Position numbers and translations under genes: made by a program
NCBI GenBank assembly: GCA_047628385.1
Contig: JBLHVH010000055.1
Location: forward strand, 1 to 16,741
DNA length: 16,741 nucleotides
Source: PZPK01 sp047628385
Lineage (GTDB): Bacteria; Pseudomonadota; Gammaproteobacteria; Pseudomonadales; Oleiphilaceae
Direction of reading: 5' to 3'
Shown: piece by piece, positions 7,535-15,108 of the stretch
How positions within the stretch are numbered: the first letter of the stretch is position 1
Layout of the letters: each line of letters opens with the position of its first letter
The notes under the pieces: model-generated
The model's input: the letters and a program-made list of their open reading frames with translations, nothing else
Told to the model about the DNA's origin: nothing
Database searches by the model: none

Positions 7535-7926
7535 AAAGTCAGGCGGCTTCTATAAAAGGGCGTTCGGGATTTACTCTGCTCGAAGTTCTCATCGCGCTCA
7601 TTTTCTTTTCTCTAATTGGTATGGTACTGCAACAAGTAACAGCATCTACCGTTAGCCAATACTTAAGTGTAAGGCAAAAAATGTTCGCATCTTGGATGGC
7701 TGAAAATAAAATGGCTGAATTGCGTCTATCTAAGACTTTACCTGCTGCTCGAGAATATAAAGAAGATGTTGATTTCGCGAATGAGGAGTGGCAGCTTATT
7801 TCTAAGGTTAAAAAAACAGAGAATCCTGATATCAATAAAGTTGAGGTAGAAGTATTTCATACCAACACGAATACGGATGAAAAGCGCCGTAAGTTAGTAT
7901 TAACTGGGTTTATAGGTCGGTATTAA
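7531..7926 (+). CDS. gspI: Type II secretion system minor pseudopilin GspI
   Basis: GspI forms the pseudopilus tip complex with GspJ and GspK. The 131 residues start with a 13-residue leader ending RSG, then FTLLEVLIALIFFSLIGM with E18 at +5 of the mature protein. The typical GspI segment WMAENKMAELRL follows near residue 55. The ATG overlaps the gspH stop by four bases (ATGA), with AGGACG a few bases upstream. The stop overlaps the gspJ start by one base. These overlaps tie the three minor pseudopilins together for coupled translation. Confidence 0.94.
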   Translation: MKSQAASIKGRSGFTLLEVLIALIFFSLIGMVLQQVTASTVSQYLSVRQKMFASWMAENKMAELRLSKTLPAAREYKEDVDFANEEWQLISKVKKTENPDINKVEVEVFHTNTNTDEKRRKLVLTGFIGRY

Positions 7927-8663
7927 TGCGCAATCAAAACCTACGCTATTTACTGATACATAACCAACAGGTCAAATTACCTAATGGTACCAATAACAAA
8001 CAGGGTGCTGCCGGTTTTACTCTGCTTGAAGTGTTGATCGCGATTGGCATCACTGCAATGATTGGTTTGGGGTCATGGCAAATTCTAAATAGTGCAATAC
8101 GCACCAGTGAGCACACACAAGTTAAGTTAGAAGAGTTGAAAGCGCTTCAAAAAACAATACTTCTAATCTCTCGAGACATACAGCAAATTGTCGCGCGTTC
8201 GGTGCGTGATGAATATGGTGACTATCAGCCGGCCGTTCAAACTAAAGGGTCGCTATACAAATTTGAGTTCAGTCGAGCAGGTTGGCGTAATCCACTTGGA
8301 GACCCGCGGTCTAATATACAGCGTGTTGCCTACGAGTTGAATCAAGAAGAATTTATACGCCATTATTGGAATGTTTTGGATCGCTCTCAAGATAGTGAGT
8401 CCGTTCACCGTACCTTATTAAAAGGTGTTGAAGAGTTCTCTATTCGCTTTATGAAAGAAGATAATAGCTGGACGGATGAATGGCCTGTCTCTGACGCTGC
8501 GGCAGATGATGAAGAAACACAAGACCCTAGACTTAAAACAAATCAGGTGCCCAAAGCGGTTAAAATCACGTTTAAGCTTAAACAATTTGGTACTGTGTCA
8601 AAACTATATGATCTAGTGTCTTATCTTCCTAATAAAATACTAGAGGATACTCCACCTCCATAG
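7926..8663 (+). CDS. gspJ: Type II secretion system minor pseudopilin GspJ
   Basis: GspJ is the tip-complex minor pseudopilin that pairs with GspI and GspK. The prepilin motif is AAG then FTLLEVLIAIGITAMIG, cut after G30, with E35 at +5; the mature chain is about 215 residues. Typical GspJ features follow: DIQQIVARSVRDEYG (near 79-93), the FSRAGWRNP block (near 114-122) and YELNQEEFIRHYW. The 30-residue leader is longer than the usual 6-10. I find no in-frame ATG, GTG or TTG closer to the cleavage site, and the TAATG overlap with gspI supports the upstream ATG. It ends 13 bases before gspK. Confidence 0.94.
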   Translation: MRNQNLRYLLIHNQQVKLPNGTNNKQGAAGFTLLEVLIAIGITAMIGLGSWQILNSAIRTSEHTQVKLEELKALQKTILLISRDIQQIVARSVRDEYGDYQPAVQTKGSLYKFEFSRAGWRNPLGDPRSNIQRVAYELNQEEFIRHYWNVLDRSQDSESVHRTLLKGVEEFSIRFMKEDNSWTDEWPVSDAAADDEETQDPRLKTNQVPKAVKITFKLKQFGTVSKLYDLVSYLPNKILEDTPPP

Positions 8664-8676
8664 GCAGGTTAAATAA

Positions 8677-9654
8677 ATGATGCCAAACTTACCTCAACGC
8701 CAGCAAGGCGTCGCATTAATGATCGTGATATTCATTTTTGCGTTAGTCTCTATTCTATCGGTAGGGATGTACAACCGACAGAGTTTGTTTGTGCAAACCA
8801 CTGCTAATATTTTGGCACAATCACAAGCGTATGAATATGCGATCGCTTCAGAAATTTATGGTAGGCGTTTGCTGAAGGATTATTGGGATAAAAAGGATGA
8901 TGAGTCCTTTAATGAATCAGAAGTAATAAAAAATTCAATTATGATTCCGGTAGAAGAGGCCTTTCTAGAAGCGCAATTTAACGATTTGCAAGGTCGCTTA
9001 AATCTCAATGACTTAGTAATGCTTGATGGTAAAGCAAACCCAGTCATGGTTAAACGTTTTACTCGACTATTTGACGGACTAGCGATTGAAACAGTAAAGG
9101 TAGATGCATTAATCGACTGGATTGATGAAAATCAGGATCCAAGTAATTTAGACGGAATTGAGGATGGCGAATACCTATCTTTAGATCCGCCTTATCGTAA
9201 TGCGAGCCAACCTTTCAATCACGTAAGTGAATTATTATTGCTGCCAAATATTAAGCAAAGTGAATATCAAGAATTATTGAAACATTTAAGTGCGTTGCCA
9301 CAAGGTTATGTGAGTTTAAATGTGAACACCGCAACAAAAGAAGTACTCCAAAGTTTAAGTGATAATCTCAATGGTGCCCAAGTAGATTCAATTATTGAGC
9401 AACGAGATAAAGAGCCTTGGGATGATATCGCTAGTTTTAAATCTGATCCTTTATTGCAAGGTGCTGATATCGATATTAAGTATTTAGGTGTTGATTCGGA
9501 ATTTTTTGAAATTGCCACCTTGATTACCTTGGCAGACCGAAGAGCGAGGTTAGTCTCTGTTATCTATCGAAATAGCAAAGATGGCGTGATGCAAGTACTG
9601 TTTAGAGATCAAGGTCAAAAATATTTAATAACAAAAGAGAAGATCGCGTTATAA
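8677..9654 (+). CDS. gspK: Type II secretion system minor pseudopilin GspK
   Basis: GspK is the large minor pseudopilin that caps the pseudopilus tip. The prepilin-like start is RQQG then VALMIVIFIFALVSIL, cut after G11. As is normal for GspK, the +5 residue is not Glu (here M16). The 325 residues include the family blocks DLQGRLNLNDL (103-113), DWIDENQDP (147-155) and SLNVNTATKEVLQSL (213-227). The middle has acidic runs of the kind that bind calcium in GspK. Two adjacent ATGs (8677, 8680) are possible starts, with a weak AGG upstream. Length matches the family and the gene is intact. Confidence 0.95.
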   Translation: MMPNLPQRQQGVALMIVIFIFALVSILSVGMYNRQSLFVQTTANILAQSQAYEYAIASEIYGRRLLKDYWDKKDDESFNESEVIKNSIMIPVEEAFLEAQFNDLQGRLNLNDLVMLDGKANPVMVKRFTRLFDGLAIETVKVDALIDWIDENQDPSNLDGIEDGEYLSLDPPYRNASQPFNHVSELLLLPNIKQSEYQELLKHLSALPQGYVSLNVNTATKEVLQSLSDNLNGAQVDSIIEQRDKEPWDDIASFKSDPLLQGADIDIKYLGVDSEFFEIATLITLADRRARLVSVIYRNSKDGVMQVLFRDQGQKYLITKEKIAL

Positions 9655-9703
9655 TTAATACTTAATTAACATTATAAATATGCAAAGCTGACTAGTTGGA
9701 ACT

Positions 9704-11011
9704 ATGCCAAATAAACTTTTTTTAAGGCCCAAACAAGCATTACAAACCTCAGAGCCTGTTTTTGAATGGGCTTTATACGACTTAAACCATCGTCAAATGA
9801 AGTATGGTGCGCAAGATAGTCTTGAAAGTATTGACCAAACGTTAATGCAAAATGGAATTGAGAATACAGAATTGGTCTTTTTATGGCCGAGTAATGCTGC
9901 GTTTTCAACAAAAATAAGTTTACCAGGAAACCAAACACGCTTTATACAGCAGGCGCTTCCTTTTGCTGTAGAAGAACAGCTAGCTCAAGATGTCGATAAA
10001 GTTCATATTGTTTTAGGCGAAAAAAATAGTAAAGGTGAGTTTTTCGTTGTAAATATTGATCGTGATTTGTTTTCTTTTTACTTTGACCTAGTAAATGATG
10101 TTCTGCCGTCTTGTCACTTAAATGGTTTCTACTTAGACTCTGGTCTCTTACCTATTAATGAAGAATCTTTGGTTATTTGTATTTCAAAAGAAATAACATT
10201 GATAAAGAATAAAGATCTTCGATCTATACGCACAAGCACAGAAAATTTACTGCCCTACTTAGATACCTTATTTCTGGGAGAAATAGAAGAAGAGCCAAAC
10301 GTCAATGAGCCTTTTTCAATGATGGTGTACATCGAAGAGAGTGCTCAAGAAAGCGCAACAATGCTAATTGCTCAGATTGAGCAGTATCCGAATGTTACGA
10401 TTGAAAAAGAAGTAATACAACTCTCAGAATTCGAACTTATTTGTCAAAACCAACTTCAGCGTGGTGCCAAAGCACTGAACCTATGCCAAGGTGATTTCAA
10501 GGTTAATTCAGAATCGAATAGTCTTTGGAGAAAATGGCGAGCGGTTGCACTCATTGCAGGAATAGGTTTCTTACTTCAATTAGGTGTGTTTATCGGCAAA
10601 GGCATGCATTATGAACAAAAAGCGCAGTTAATTGGTTCACAAGCCCTTGCTGAATATCAAAAAATTGTGCCAAATTCGAAACGTTTAACGGTGGCAAAGC
10701 TTCCTAGAATAATTAAAGGGAAGTTAAATCAAAAAAATGTGGGTCAATCAGTAGATTTAGATTTTTTGGCGTTATTGGGCGATATTGGTTTTCAATATCA
10801 GCAATCACAAGACAAACAAAAGCTTAAGTTTAACAGCGTAAATTACAATCAGCAGCGTGGCGAGTTATTGATTGAGATGCGTGCAGAATCTTATGATCAA
10901 CTTGAGCGACTGCAAAAATCGATGGTCAATGCAGGCTTAACTGCGAAGATTAGTTCAGCTGTTCAAGAGAAAGAGTATTTTCGTGGCCGTATCAGTGTTA
11001 GTGGCTCATAA
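9704..11011 (+). CDS. gspL: Type II secretion system protein GspL
   Basis: GspL is a bitopic inner-membrane protein whose cytoplasmic actin-like domain recruits GspE and whose periplasmic ferredoxin-like domain pairs with GspM. The 435 residues show the cytoplasmic part (1-275) with the LPFAVEEQLAQDVDKVH motif (85-101) and LNLCQGDFKV (258-267) just before the membrane. One helix spans about 280-298 (AVALIAGIGFLLQLGVFIG), and a periplasmic part of about 135 residues follows. The ATG at 9704 has a weak GGA upstream. A 49-base AT-rich gap separates it from gspK. The sequence is diverged, as GspL usually is, but position and architecture make the call firm. Confidence 0.93.
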   Translation: MPNKLFLRPKQALQTSEPVFEWALYDLNHRQMKYGAQDSLESIDQTLMQNGIENTELVFLWPSNAAFSTKISLPGNQTRFIQQALPFAVEEQLAQDVDKVHIVLGEKNSKGEFFVVNIDRDLFSFYFDLVNDVLPSCHLNGFYLDSGLLPINEESLVICISKEITLIKNKDLRSIRTSTENLLPYLDTLFLGEIEEEPNVNEPFSMMVYIEESAQESATMLIAQIEQYPNVTIEKEVIQLSEFELICQNQLQRGAKALNLCQGDFKVNSESNSLWRKWRAVALIAGIGFLLQLGVFIGKGMHYEQKAQLIGSQALAEYQKIVPNSKRLTVAKLPRIIKGKLNQKNVGQSVDLDFLALLGDIGFQYQQSQDKQKLKFNSVNYNQQRGELLIEMRAESYDQLERLQKSMVNAGLTAKISSAVQEKEYFRGRISVSGS

Positions 11012-11025
11012 AAAAGGAAGGCGTT

Positions 11026-11547
11026 ATGCTAGACACACTTAAACAAAATTCTATTGTTCTCGATTTGCAAAAGCAATATGAAACGTTACCTATGCGTGAC
11101 AGAAACATACTAAAAATTGCTATTGTTGTATTATCGATTTGCATTCTCTATTTTGCAATGTGGGTGCCTGCAAATAATTATATGGTAAATGCGCAAAAAG
11201 ACCTTGCACAAAATACTAAGCTTCTGCAGTTAGTTAAGCAAAATAAAGCACTACTGACAGCCCTAAGTCGAACATCTGGTTCATCTTCAGGTAAGAAATC
11301 GCTAACAAGCCAACAGCTTGTTTCTTCAGTGACAAATTTAGCAAAAAAGAATGGTGTTATGTTGAAACGGTTTGAACCCAGTGGCGATAATAAAATAAAA
11401 GTTTGGGTAGATAATGCGTCATTTGATAAAATGATCACATGGTTAACGGCGCTAAAAACGTCTTTAAATATTGTAGTTGAACAAATATCTGTAGAAAAAG
11501 ATGATGTAGAAGGCCAAGTTAGCTCGCGTTTAACGTTGTCGACATAA
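11026..11547 (+). CDS. gspM: Type II secretion system protein GspM
   Basis: GspM is a small bitopic inner-membrane protein that stabilises GspL. The 173 residues have a short cytoplasmic start with the family RDRNILK motif (24-30), one membrane helix (about 31-48), a polar helical linker, and a periplasmic ferredoxin-like domain that includes WVDNASFDKMITWL. A good AAGGAAGG precedes the ATG, and the gene begins 14 bases after gspL. It is the last gsp gene. No gspN follows, which is common. The 84 bases downstream are extremely AT-rich with no GC stem, so no clear intrinsic terminator is visible. Confidence 0.92.
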   Translation: MLDTLKQNSIVLDLQKQYETLPMRDRNILKIAIVVLSICILYFAMWVPANNYMVNAQKDLAQNTKLLQLVKQNKALLTALSRTSGSSSGKKSLTSQQLVSSVTNLAKKNGVMLKRFEPSGDNKIKVWVDNASFDKMITWLTALKTSLNIVVEQISVEKDDVEGQVSSRLTLST

Positions 11548-11631
11548 TTAACACTATTCTTATTTTATTTTTATTATTATTTAAATATTAATTATAAAAA
11601 AATACTCTTCATTTGAACTCGAGAATAAAAA

Positions 11632-12273
11632 ATGACTGCAATAACAGACGAAACCATAGCTAAAGTTGTTAGGTTAGAATCTGGCGCATTTGCTGAGGCA
11701 AAAGCTGTTCTATACAGAGCGTATAAAAATGAGCCTACTTTTAAATACCTATTTGACTTTACTCGAGCCGGTTATAAACAGCGTGTTAGGGCAACCATTC
11801 GAGAACTAATTAATTTACACTTTTCTACCGGTCAAGATGTCATAGGGCTAGCATTAGATGATCATTTGATTGCTGTCGCGCTCGTCGGTAGTCCCAATAT
11901 TAGGTTAAACTTAACAAGCCAAATTAATTGGCGGCTTCGTATGATGTTGACGGCGGGCATGGATTGCACTTGGCGCTATATTGATTACCACAAACAAATA
12001 CACGCATGTTTACCGCAAGATCTGCATCATGAATTGCCTTTGATGGGGGTCGACAGTAAATATCGAAATTTAGGGTACGGTAAACAATTAATGAAGGCTG
12101 TTGAGTGTATTTGTGCTGAAAACCCGCGCTCAGTTGGGATTGGGCTTGATACCGGAAATATGCGTTATCTCGAATTTTATAAAAAATTAGGGTATGAGAC
12201 CGTTGGAGAAATCACACTAGGTAATGTCACTGAAAGTGTTTTATTTAAAAACTGCTCTCCTTCTAACAAATAA
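11632..12273 (+). CDS. GNAT-family N-acetyltransferase, substrate unknown
   Basis: This 213-residue protein carries the GNAT acetyl-CoA-binding fold. Motif A is LPLMGVDSKYRNLGYGKQLM (135-154), with the R-N-x-G-x-G pyrophosphate loop. Motif B is GNMRYLEFYKKLGYETVGEI (175-194). The N-terminal half (EAKAVLYRAYKNEPTFKYLF) resembles the large group of uncharacterised GNATs whose members act on small amines, antibiotics or peptides; nothing in the sequence tells which. The ATG has only a weak GAGAA upstream. It ends 17 bases before glutathione reductase on the same strand, so a two-gene transcript is likely, though any functional link is unproven. Confidence 0.85.
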   Translation: MTAITDETIAKVVRLESGAFAEAKAVLYRAYKNEPTFKYLFDFTRAGYKQRVRATIRELINLHFSTGQDVIGLALDDHLIAVALVGSPNIRLNLTSQINWRLRMMLTAGMDCTWRYIDYHKQIHACLPQDLHHELPLMGVDSKYRNLGYGKQLMKAVECICAENPRSVGIGLDTGNMRYLEFYKKLGYETVGEITLGNVTESVLFKNCSPSNK

Positions 12274-12290
12274 CTACCTTAGGGAATTAC

Positions 12291-13682
12291 ATGTCTTCTT
12301 CCGATAGTAATGCAATTGATAGCACCGTATATGATTATGATTTATTTGTAATTGGTGCTGGTTCTGGTGGTGTACGTCTTGCTCGTATGTCAGCAGGAAT
12401 GGGTAAGAAAGTCGCGGTTGCCGAAGACCGATATTTAGGTGGTACATGCGTTAATGTTGGTTGTGTTCCAAAAAAATTGTTTGTTTATGCATCCCATATT
12501 CTTGAAGACTTAGAAGATGGCGGTGGGTATGGTTGGGAAAATGAAGGCAAATTTGAATTCAATTGGGACATATTATTAAAAAATAAAAATACAGAAATTA
12601 AACGCCTGAACGGTATCTACCAAAATCTTTTAGTTAACTCTGGTGCGGATATTATAAATGGGCGTGCTCGTTTTATTGATAAAAATACGATCGAAATAAA
12701 CGATAAGCGTATCACCGCAGAACGAATTGTGATTGCAACCGGGAGTTGGCCTTTTGTTCCAAAGTTTGAAGGCTCTGATCTAGCGATAACGTCTAATGAA
12801 TTTTTCTTTATGGATAAACTTCCAAAATCAGCTGTCGTGGTCGGCGGTGGATATATTGCTATAGAATTGGCAGGTATTCTAAATGGTTTAGGGGTCGATA
12901 CGACGCTTGTTTACCGAGGAGATTTATTCTTAAGAGGCTTTGACGAAGAAGTCAGAATGTTTGTAAAAGAAGAAGTACTAAAAAAAGGCATTAAGCTCAA
13001 ATTTAATGAAAATGTCACGGCATTAAGTAAAATAAATGACGATGCTATTCAAGTCAGCTATGAGTCAGGTGAGCTTGAGGTTGCTGACTTAGTATTATAT
13101 GCCACGGGTAGAACGCCTCATCTTCAGGATTTAGGTTTAGAAAATATTGATCTGAAACTTGATGCAAAAGGTCAAGTTATTGTAAACGAAAAATTTGAAA
13201 CGTCGGTTGAAAATATTTACGCATTAGGTGATGTAACAGGCGGGATGCAACTAACGCCGGTTGCTTTAACCGAAGGTATGTTTTTAGCTCATGATTTATT
13301 TAATATTCATAAGCCAGAGCCCATAGATTACACAAATATTGCTACGGCAGTTTTTTGCCAACCAAATATTGCGACAGTTGGGTTGTCAGAGGAGAAGGCG
13401 CGTGAAAAATATGATGAGATTAGTGTATTTGTTTCATCTTTTAAGGCCTTAAAGCATACTTTGTCTGGTCGTGATGAGCGGAGCCTAATGAAAATGATTG
13501 TCCACAAAAAGACAGATGTTGTTTTAGGTGTTCATATGGTGGGGGCTGAAGCAGGTGAAATTATTCAAGGTATTGCGATAGCTCTAAAGGCTGGCGCAAC
13601 AAAAAAAGTATTTGATCAAACCATAGGTATACACCCAACTGCTGCTGAAGAATTTGTTACGATGCGCGAAGCGAGCCGTTAG
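12291..13682 (+). CDS. gor: Glutathione-disulfide reductase
   Basis: This flavoenzyme uses NADPH to reduce oxidised glutathione in the cytoplasm and maintains thiol balance. The 463 residues show the FAD-binding GAGSGG (22-27) and the redox pair C53/C58 in GGTCVNVGCVPKK. The NADPH Rossmann motif is GGGYIAIELAG, followed by VYRGDLFLRGF, with the two Arg residues that select NADP over NAD. The second FAD motif is IYALGDVTG. The dimer-interface catalytic pair is H448 and E453 in HPTAAEEF. These features separate it from lipoamide dehydrogenase and mercuric reductase. TTAGGGA lies before the ATG. It sits directly behind the GNAT gene and is intact. Confidence 0.95.
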   Translation: MSSSDSNAIDSTVYDYDLFVIGAGSGGVRLARMSAGMGKKVAVAEDRYLGGTCVNVGCVPKKLFVYASHILEDLEDGGGYGWENEGKFEFNWDILLKNKNTEIKRLNGIYQNLLVNSGADIINGRARFIDKNTIEINDKRITAERIVIATGSWPFVPKFEGSDLAITSNEFFFMDKLPKSAVVVGGGYIAIELAGILNGLGVDTTLVYRGDLFLRGFDEEVRMFVKEEVLKKGIKLKFNENVTALSKINDDAIQVSYESGELEVADLVLYATGRTPHLQDLGLENIDLKLDAKGQVIVNEKFETSVENIYALGDVTGGMQLTPVALTEGMFLAHDLFNIHKPEPIDYTNIATAVFCQPNIATVGLSEEKAREKYDEISVFVSSFKALKHTLSGRDERSLMKMIVHKKTDVVLGVHMVGAEAGEIIQGIAIALKAGATKKVFDQTIGIHPTAAEEFVTMREASR

Positions 13683-13765
13683 AAAGGCTTTGCGCAATCA
13701 AATCACTATTAATGTTTTAAAAAACCTTTATACTTCCATTTTTATTCAATCAGTAGGAGTTAATT

Positions 13766-14983
13766 TTGAGTTCGGTCCAGTTACAACAGCGTGTATTATC
13801 AGGGATGAGACCAACAGGAAAATTACACTTAGGTCATTACCATGGTGTTCTTAAAAACTGGGTTGAATTACAACATGAATATGATTGTTTCTTCTTTGTT
13901 GCAGACTGGCATGCATTAACAACGCATTACGAAAATCCATTCATGATTGAAGAAAGTGTTTATGACATGGTGATTGACTGGTTAGCTGCGGGGGTTAATC
14001 CGGGTTCTTCCACGATGTTTATTCAATCAATGGTGCCGGAACATGCGGAACTTCATTTGTTGTTATCAATGATGACGCCTCTAGGTTGGCTTGAACGTGT
14101 TCCTACTTATAAAGATCAACAAGAAAAGCTGAAAGAAAAAGATTTGGCAACTTATGGTTTCTTAGGTTACCCCTTATTACAAAGTGCAGACATTTTGGCT
14201 TATCGTGCAGGGTTAGTACCAGTAGGTGCTGACCAAGTGGCTCATGTAGAATTGACAAGAGAAGTGGCGCGTCGATTTAATCATTTGTATGGAAAAGATC
14301 CTGGTTACGAAGAACAGGCAGAAGCCGCAATTAAGAAAATGGGAAAAAAGAATGCAAAGTTATACCGTAACTTGCAAAAACGTTTTCAAGAGCAAGGTGA
14401 TGATGACGCGTTAGCAACCGCTAGAGCGTTAATTATTGATCAACAAAACATATCGCTTGGTGATCGGGAAAGGCTCCTTGGATTTATTGAAGGTGGAGGT
14501 AAAGTTATACTCCCAGAGCCTCAACCTTTATTGACGTCATCGTCTAAAATGCCTGGTTTAGACGGGCAAAAAATGTCTAAATCTTATGGCAATACCATCG
14601 GTTTACGTGAAGCCCCCGACGACGTTAATCAAAAAATTAGAAAGATGCAAACAGATCCTCAGCGAGTTCGATTAACTGATCCGGGTAACCCAGATAAATG
14701 TCCAGTTTGGAATTTACATGAAGTCTATTCTGATAAAGATGTAAAAAAATGGGTAAGACAAGGGTGTCAAAGTGCAAGTATTGGTTGTCTGGATTGTAAG
14801 AAACCATTAATTGAAAAAGTCCTGGAAGAGCAAAAACCCATTCATGAAAGGGCCCGCCAATATGAAGAAAACCCTGAATTAGTGAAAAGTATTATTTCTG
14901 AAGGTTCTGAACGAGCCCGTGATGCAGCGAAAGCTACATTAGAGGAAGTAAGAAAAGTTATGGGGCTCTCGTTTGGTCGCTAG
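13766..14983 (+). CDS. trpS: Tryptophan--tRNA ligase, long form with a four-cysteine Fe-S-type motif
   Basis: TrpRS charges tRNA-Trp. This class I synthetase has the HIGH-type HLGH (21-24, in TGKLHLGHYHG) and KMSKS (269-273). At 405 residues it is longer than the E. coli enzyme (334). One cause is an insert of about 60 residues (roughly 180-245) between the Rossmann core and KMSKS. In the tRNA-binding half C312, C334, C341 and C344 give C-x21-C-x6-C-x2-C. That closely resembles the Thermotoga maritima TrpRS motif (C-x22-C-x6-C-x2-C) that binds a 4Fe-4S cluster, and the local ASIGC-x-DCKK context is alike. The start is TTG at 13766, supported by AGGAG six bases upstream. A lone TATACT at 13729-13734 could be a -10. 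The gene is intact. Confidence 0.96.
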   Translation: MSSVQLQQRVLSGMRPTGKLHLGHYHGVLKNWVELQHEYDCFFFVADWHALTTHYENPFMIEESVYDMVIDWLAAGVNPGSSTMFIQSMVPEHAELHLLLSMMTPLGWLERVPTYKDQQEKLKEKDLATYGFLGYPLLQSADILAYRAGLVPVGADQVAHVELTREVARRFNHLYGKDPGYEEQAEAAIKKMGKKNAKLYRNLQKRFQEQGDDDALATARALIIDQQNISLGDRERLLGFIEGGGKVILPEPQPLLTSSSKMPGLDGQKMSKSYGNTIGLREAPDDVNQKIRKMQTDPQRVRLTDPGNPDKCPVWNLHEVYSDKDVKKWVRQGCQSASIGCLDCKKPLIEKVLEEQKPIHERARQYEENPELVKSIISEGSERARDAAKATLEEVRKVMGLSFGR

Positions 14984-15011
14984 ACTTTGTTTTAATGGTG
15001 ATAGTGCTGGG

Positions 15012-15040
15012 TTTTCACGAACTGAAACAGAATGTATGAT
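15012..15040 (+). promoter_or_regulatory. Candidate sigma-70-like promoter for scpAB
   Basis: In the 125-base gap after trpS, TTTTCA (15012-15017) and TATGAT (15035-15040) are 17 bases apart, with four and five matches to consensus. It would start transcription just before the small hairpin at 15043-15059. This is a plausible motif match, not proof. Confidence 0.35.
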
Positions 15041-15042
15041 AA

Positions 15043-15059
15043 TTCATCTAAAAGATGAG
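15043..15059 (+). other. Small hairpin in the scpA leader
   Basis: TCATCT (15044-15049) and AGATGA (15053-15058) pair perfectly around an AAA loop, with one further G-U pair outside. No T-run follows, so it is not an intrinsic terminator. It lies about 50 bases upstream of scpA, around the start or in the leader of any transcript from the candidate promoter. No function can be assigned. Confidence 0.3.
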
Positions 15060-15108
15060 CGTGTTAGCCCAATAACAAACAATATTACTTCTTAGGAGGA
15101 GGCCATTT

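Noticed and set aside
9652..9668. TAATTAA-TAC-TTAATTA inverted repeat between gspK and gspL
   Set aside because: Arms contain only A and T in a short AT-rich gap and include the gspK stop. Chance is the simplest explanation, and no promoter or terminator pattern accompanies it.
11548..11631. Terminator or promoter in the AT-rich gap after gspM
   Set aside because: The stretch is almost all A and T with no GC stem and no paired -35/-10 boxes. A boundary between the gsp operon and the GNAT gene is likely here, but I cannot point to a signal.
13729..13734. TATACT as a trpS promoter -10
   Set aside because: No acceptable -35 lies 15-19 bases upstream and there is no extended -10 TG, so I did not list it as a feature.
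13654..13854. Open frame of 66 codons spanning the gor-trpS junction
   Set aside because: It overlaps the ends of two well-supported genes in another frame and has no family features.
14984..15108. Tryptophan-type leader peptide or attenuator near trpS
   Set aside because: The gap lies downstream of trpS and upstream of scpA. The hairpin there lacks a T-run, and I see no short Trp-rich reading frame or T-box pattern on either side of trpS.
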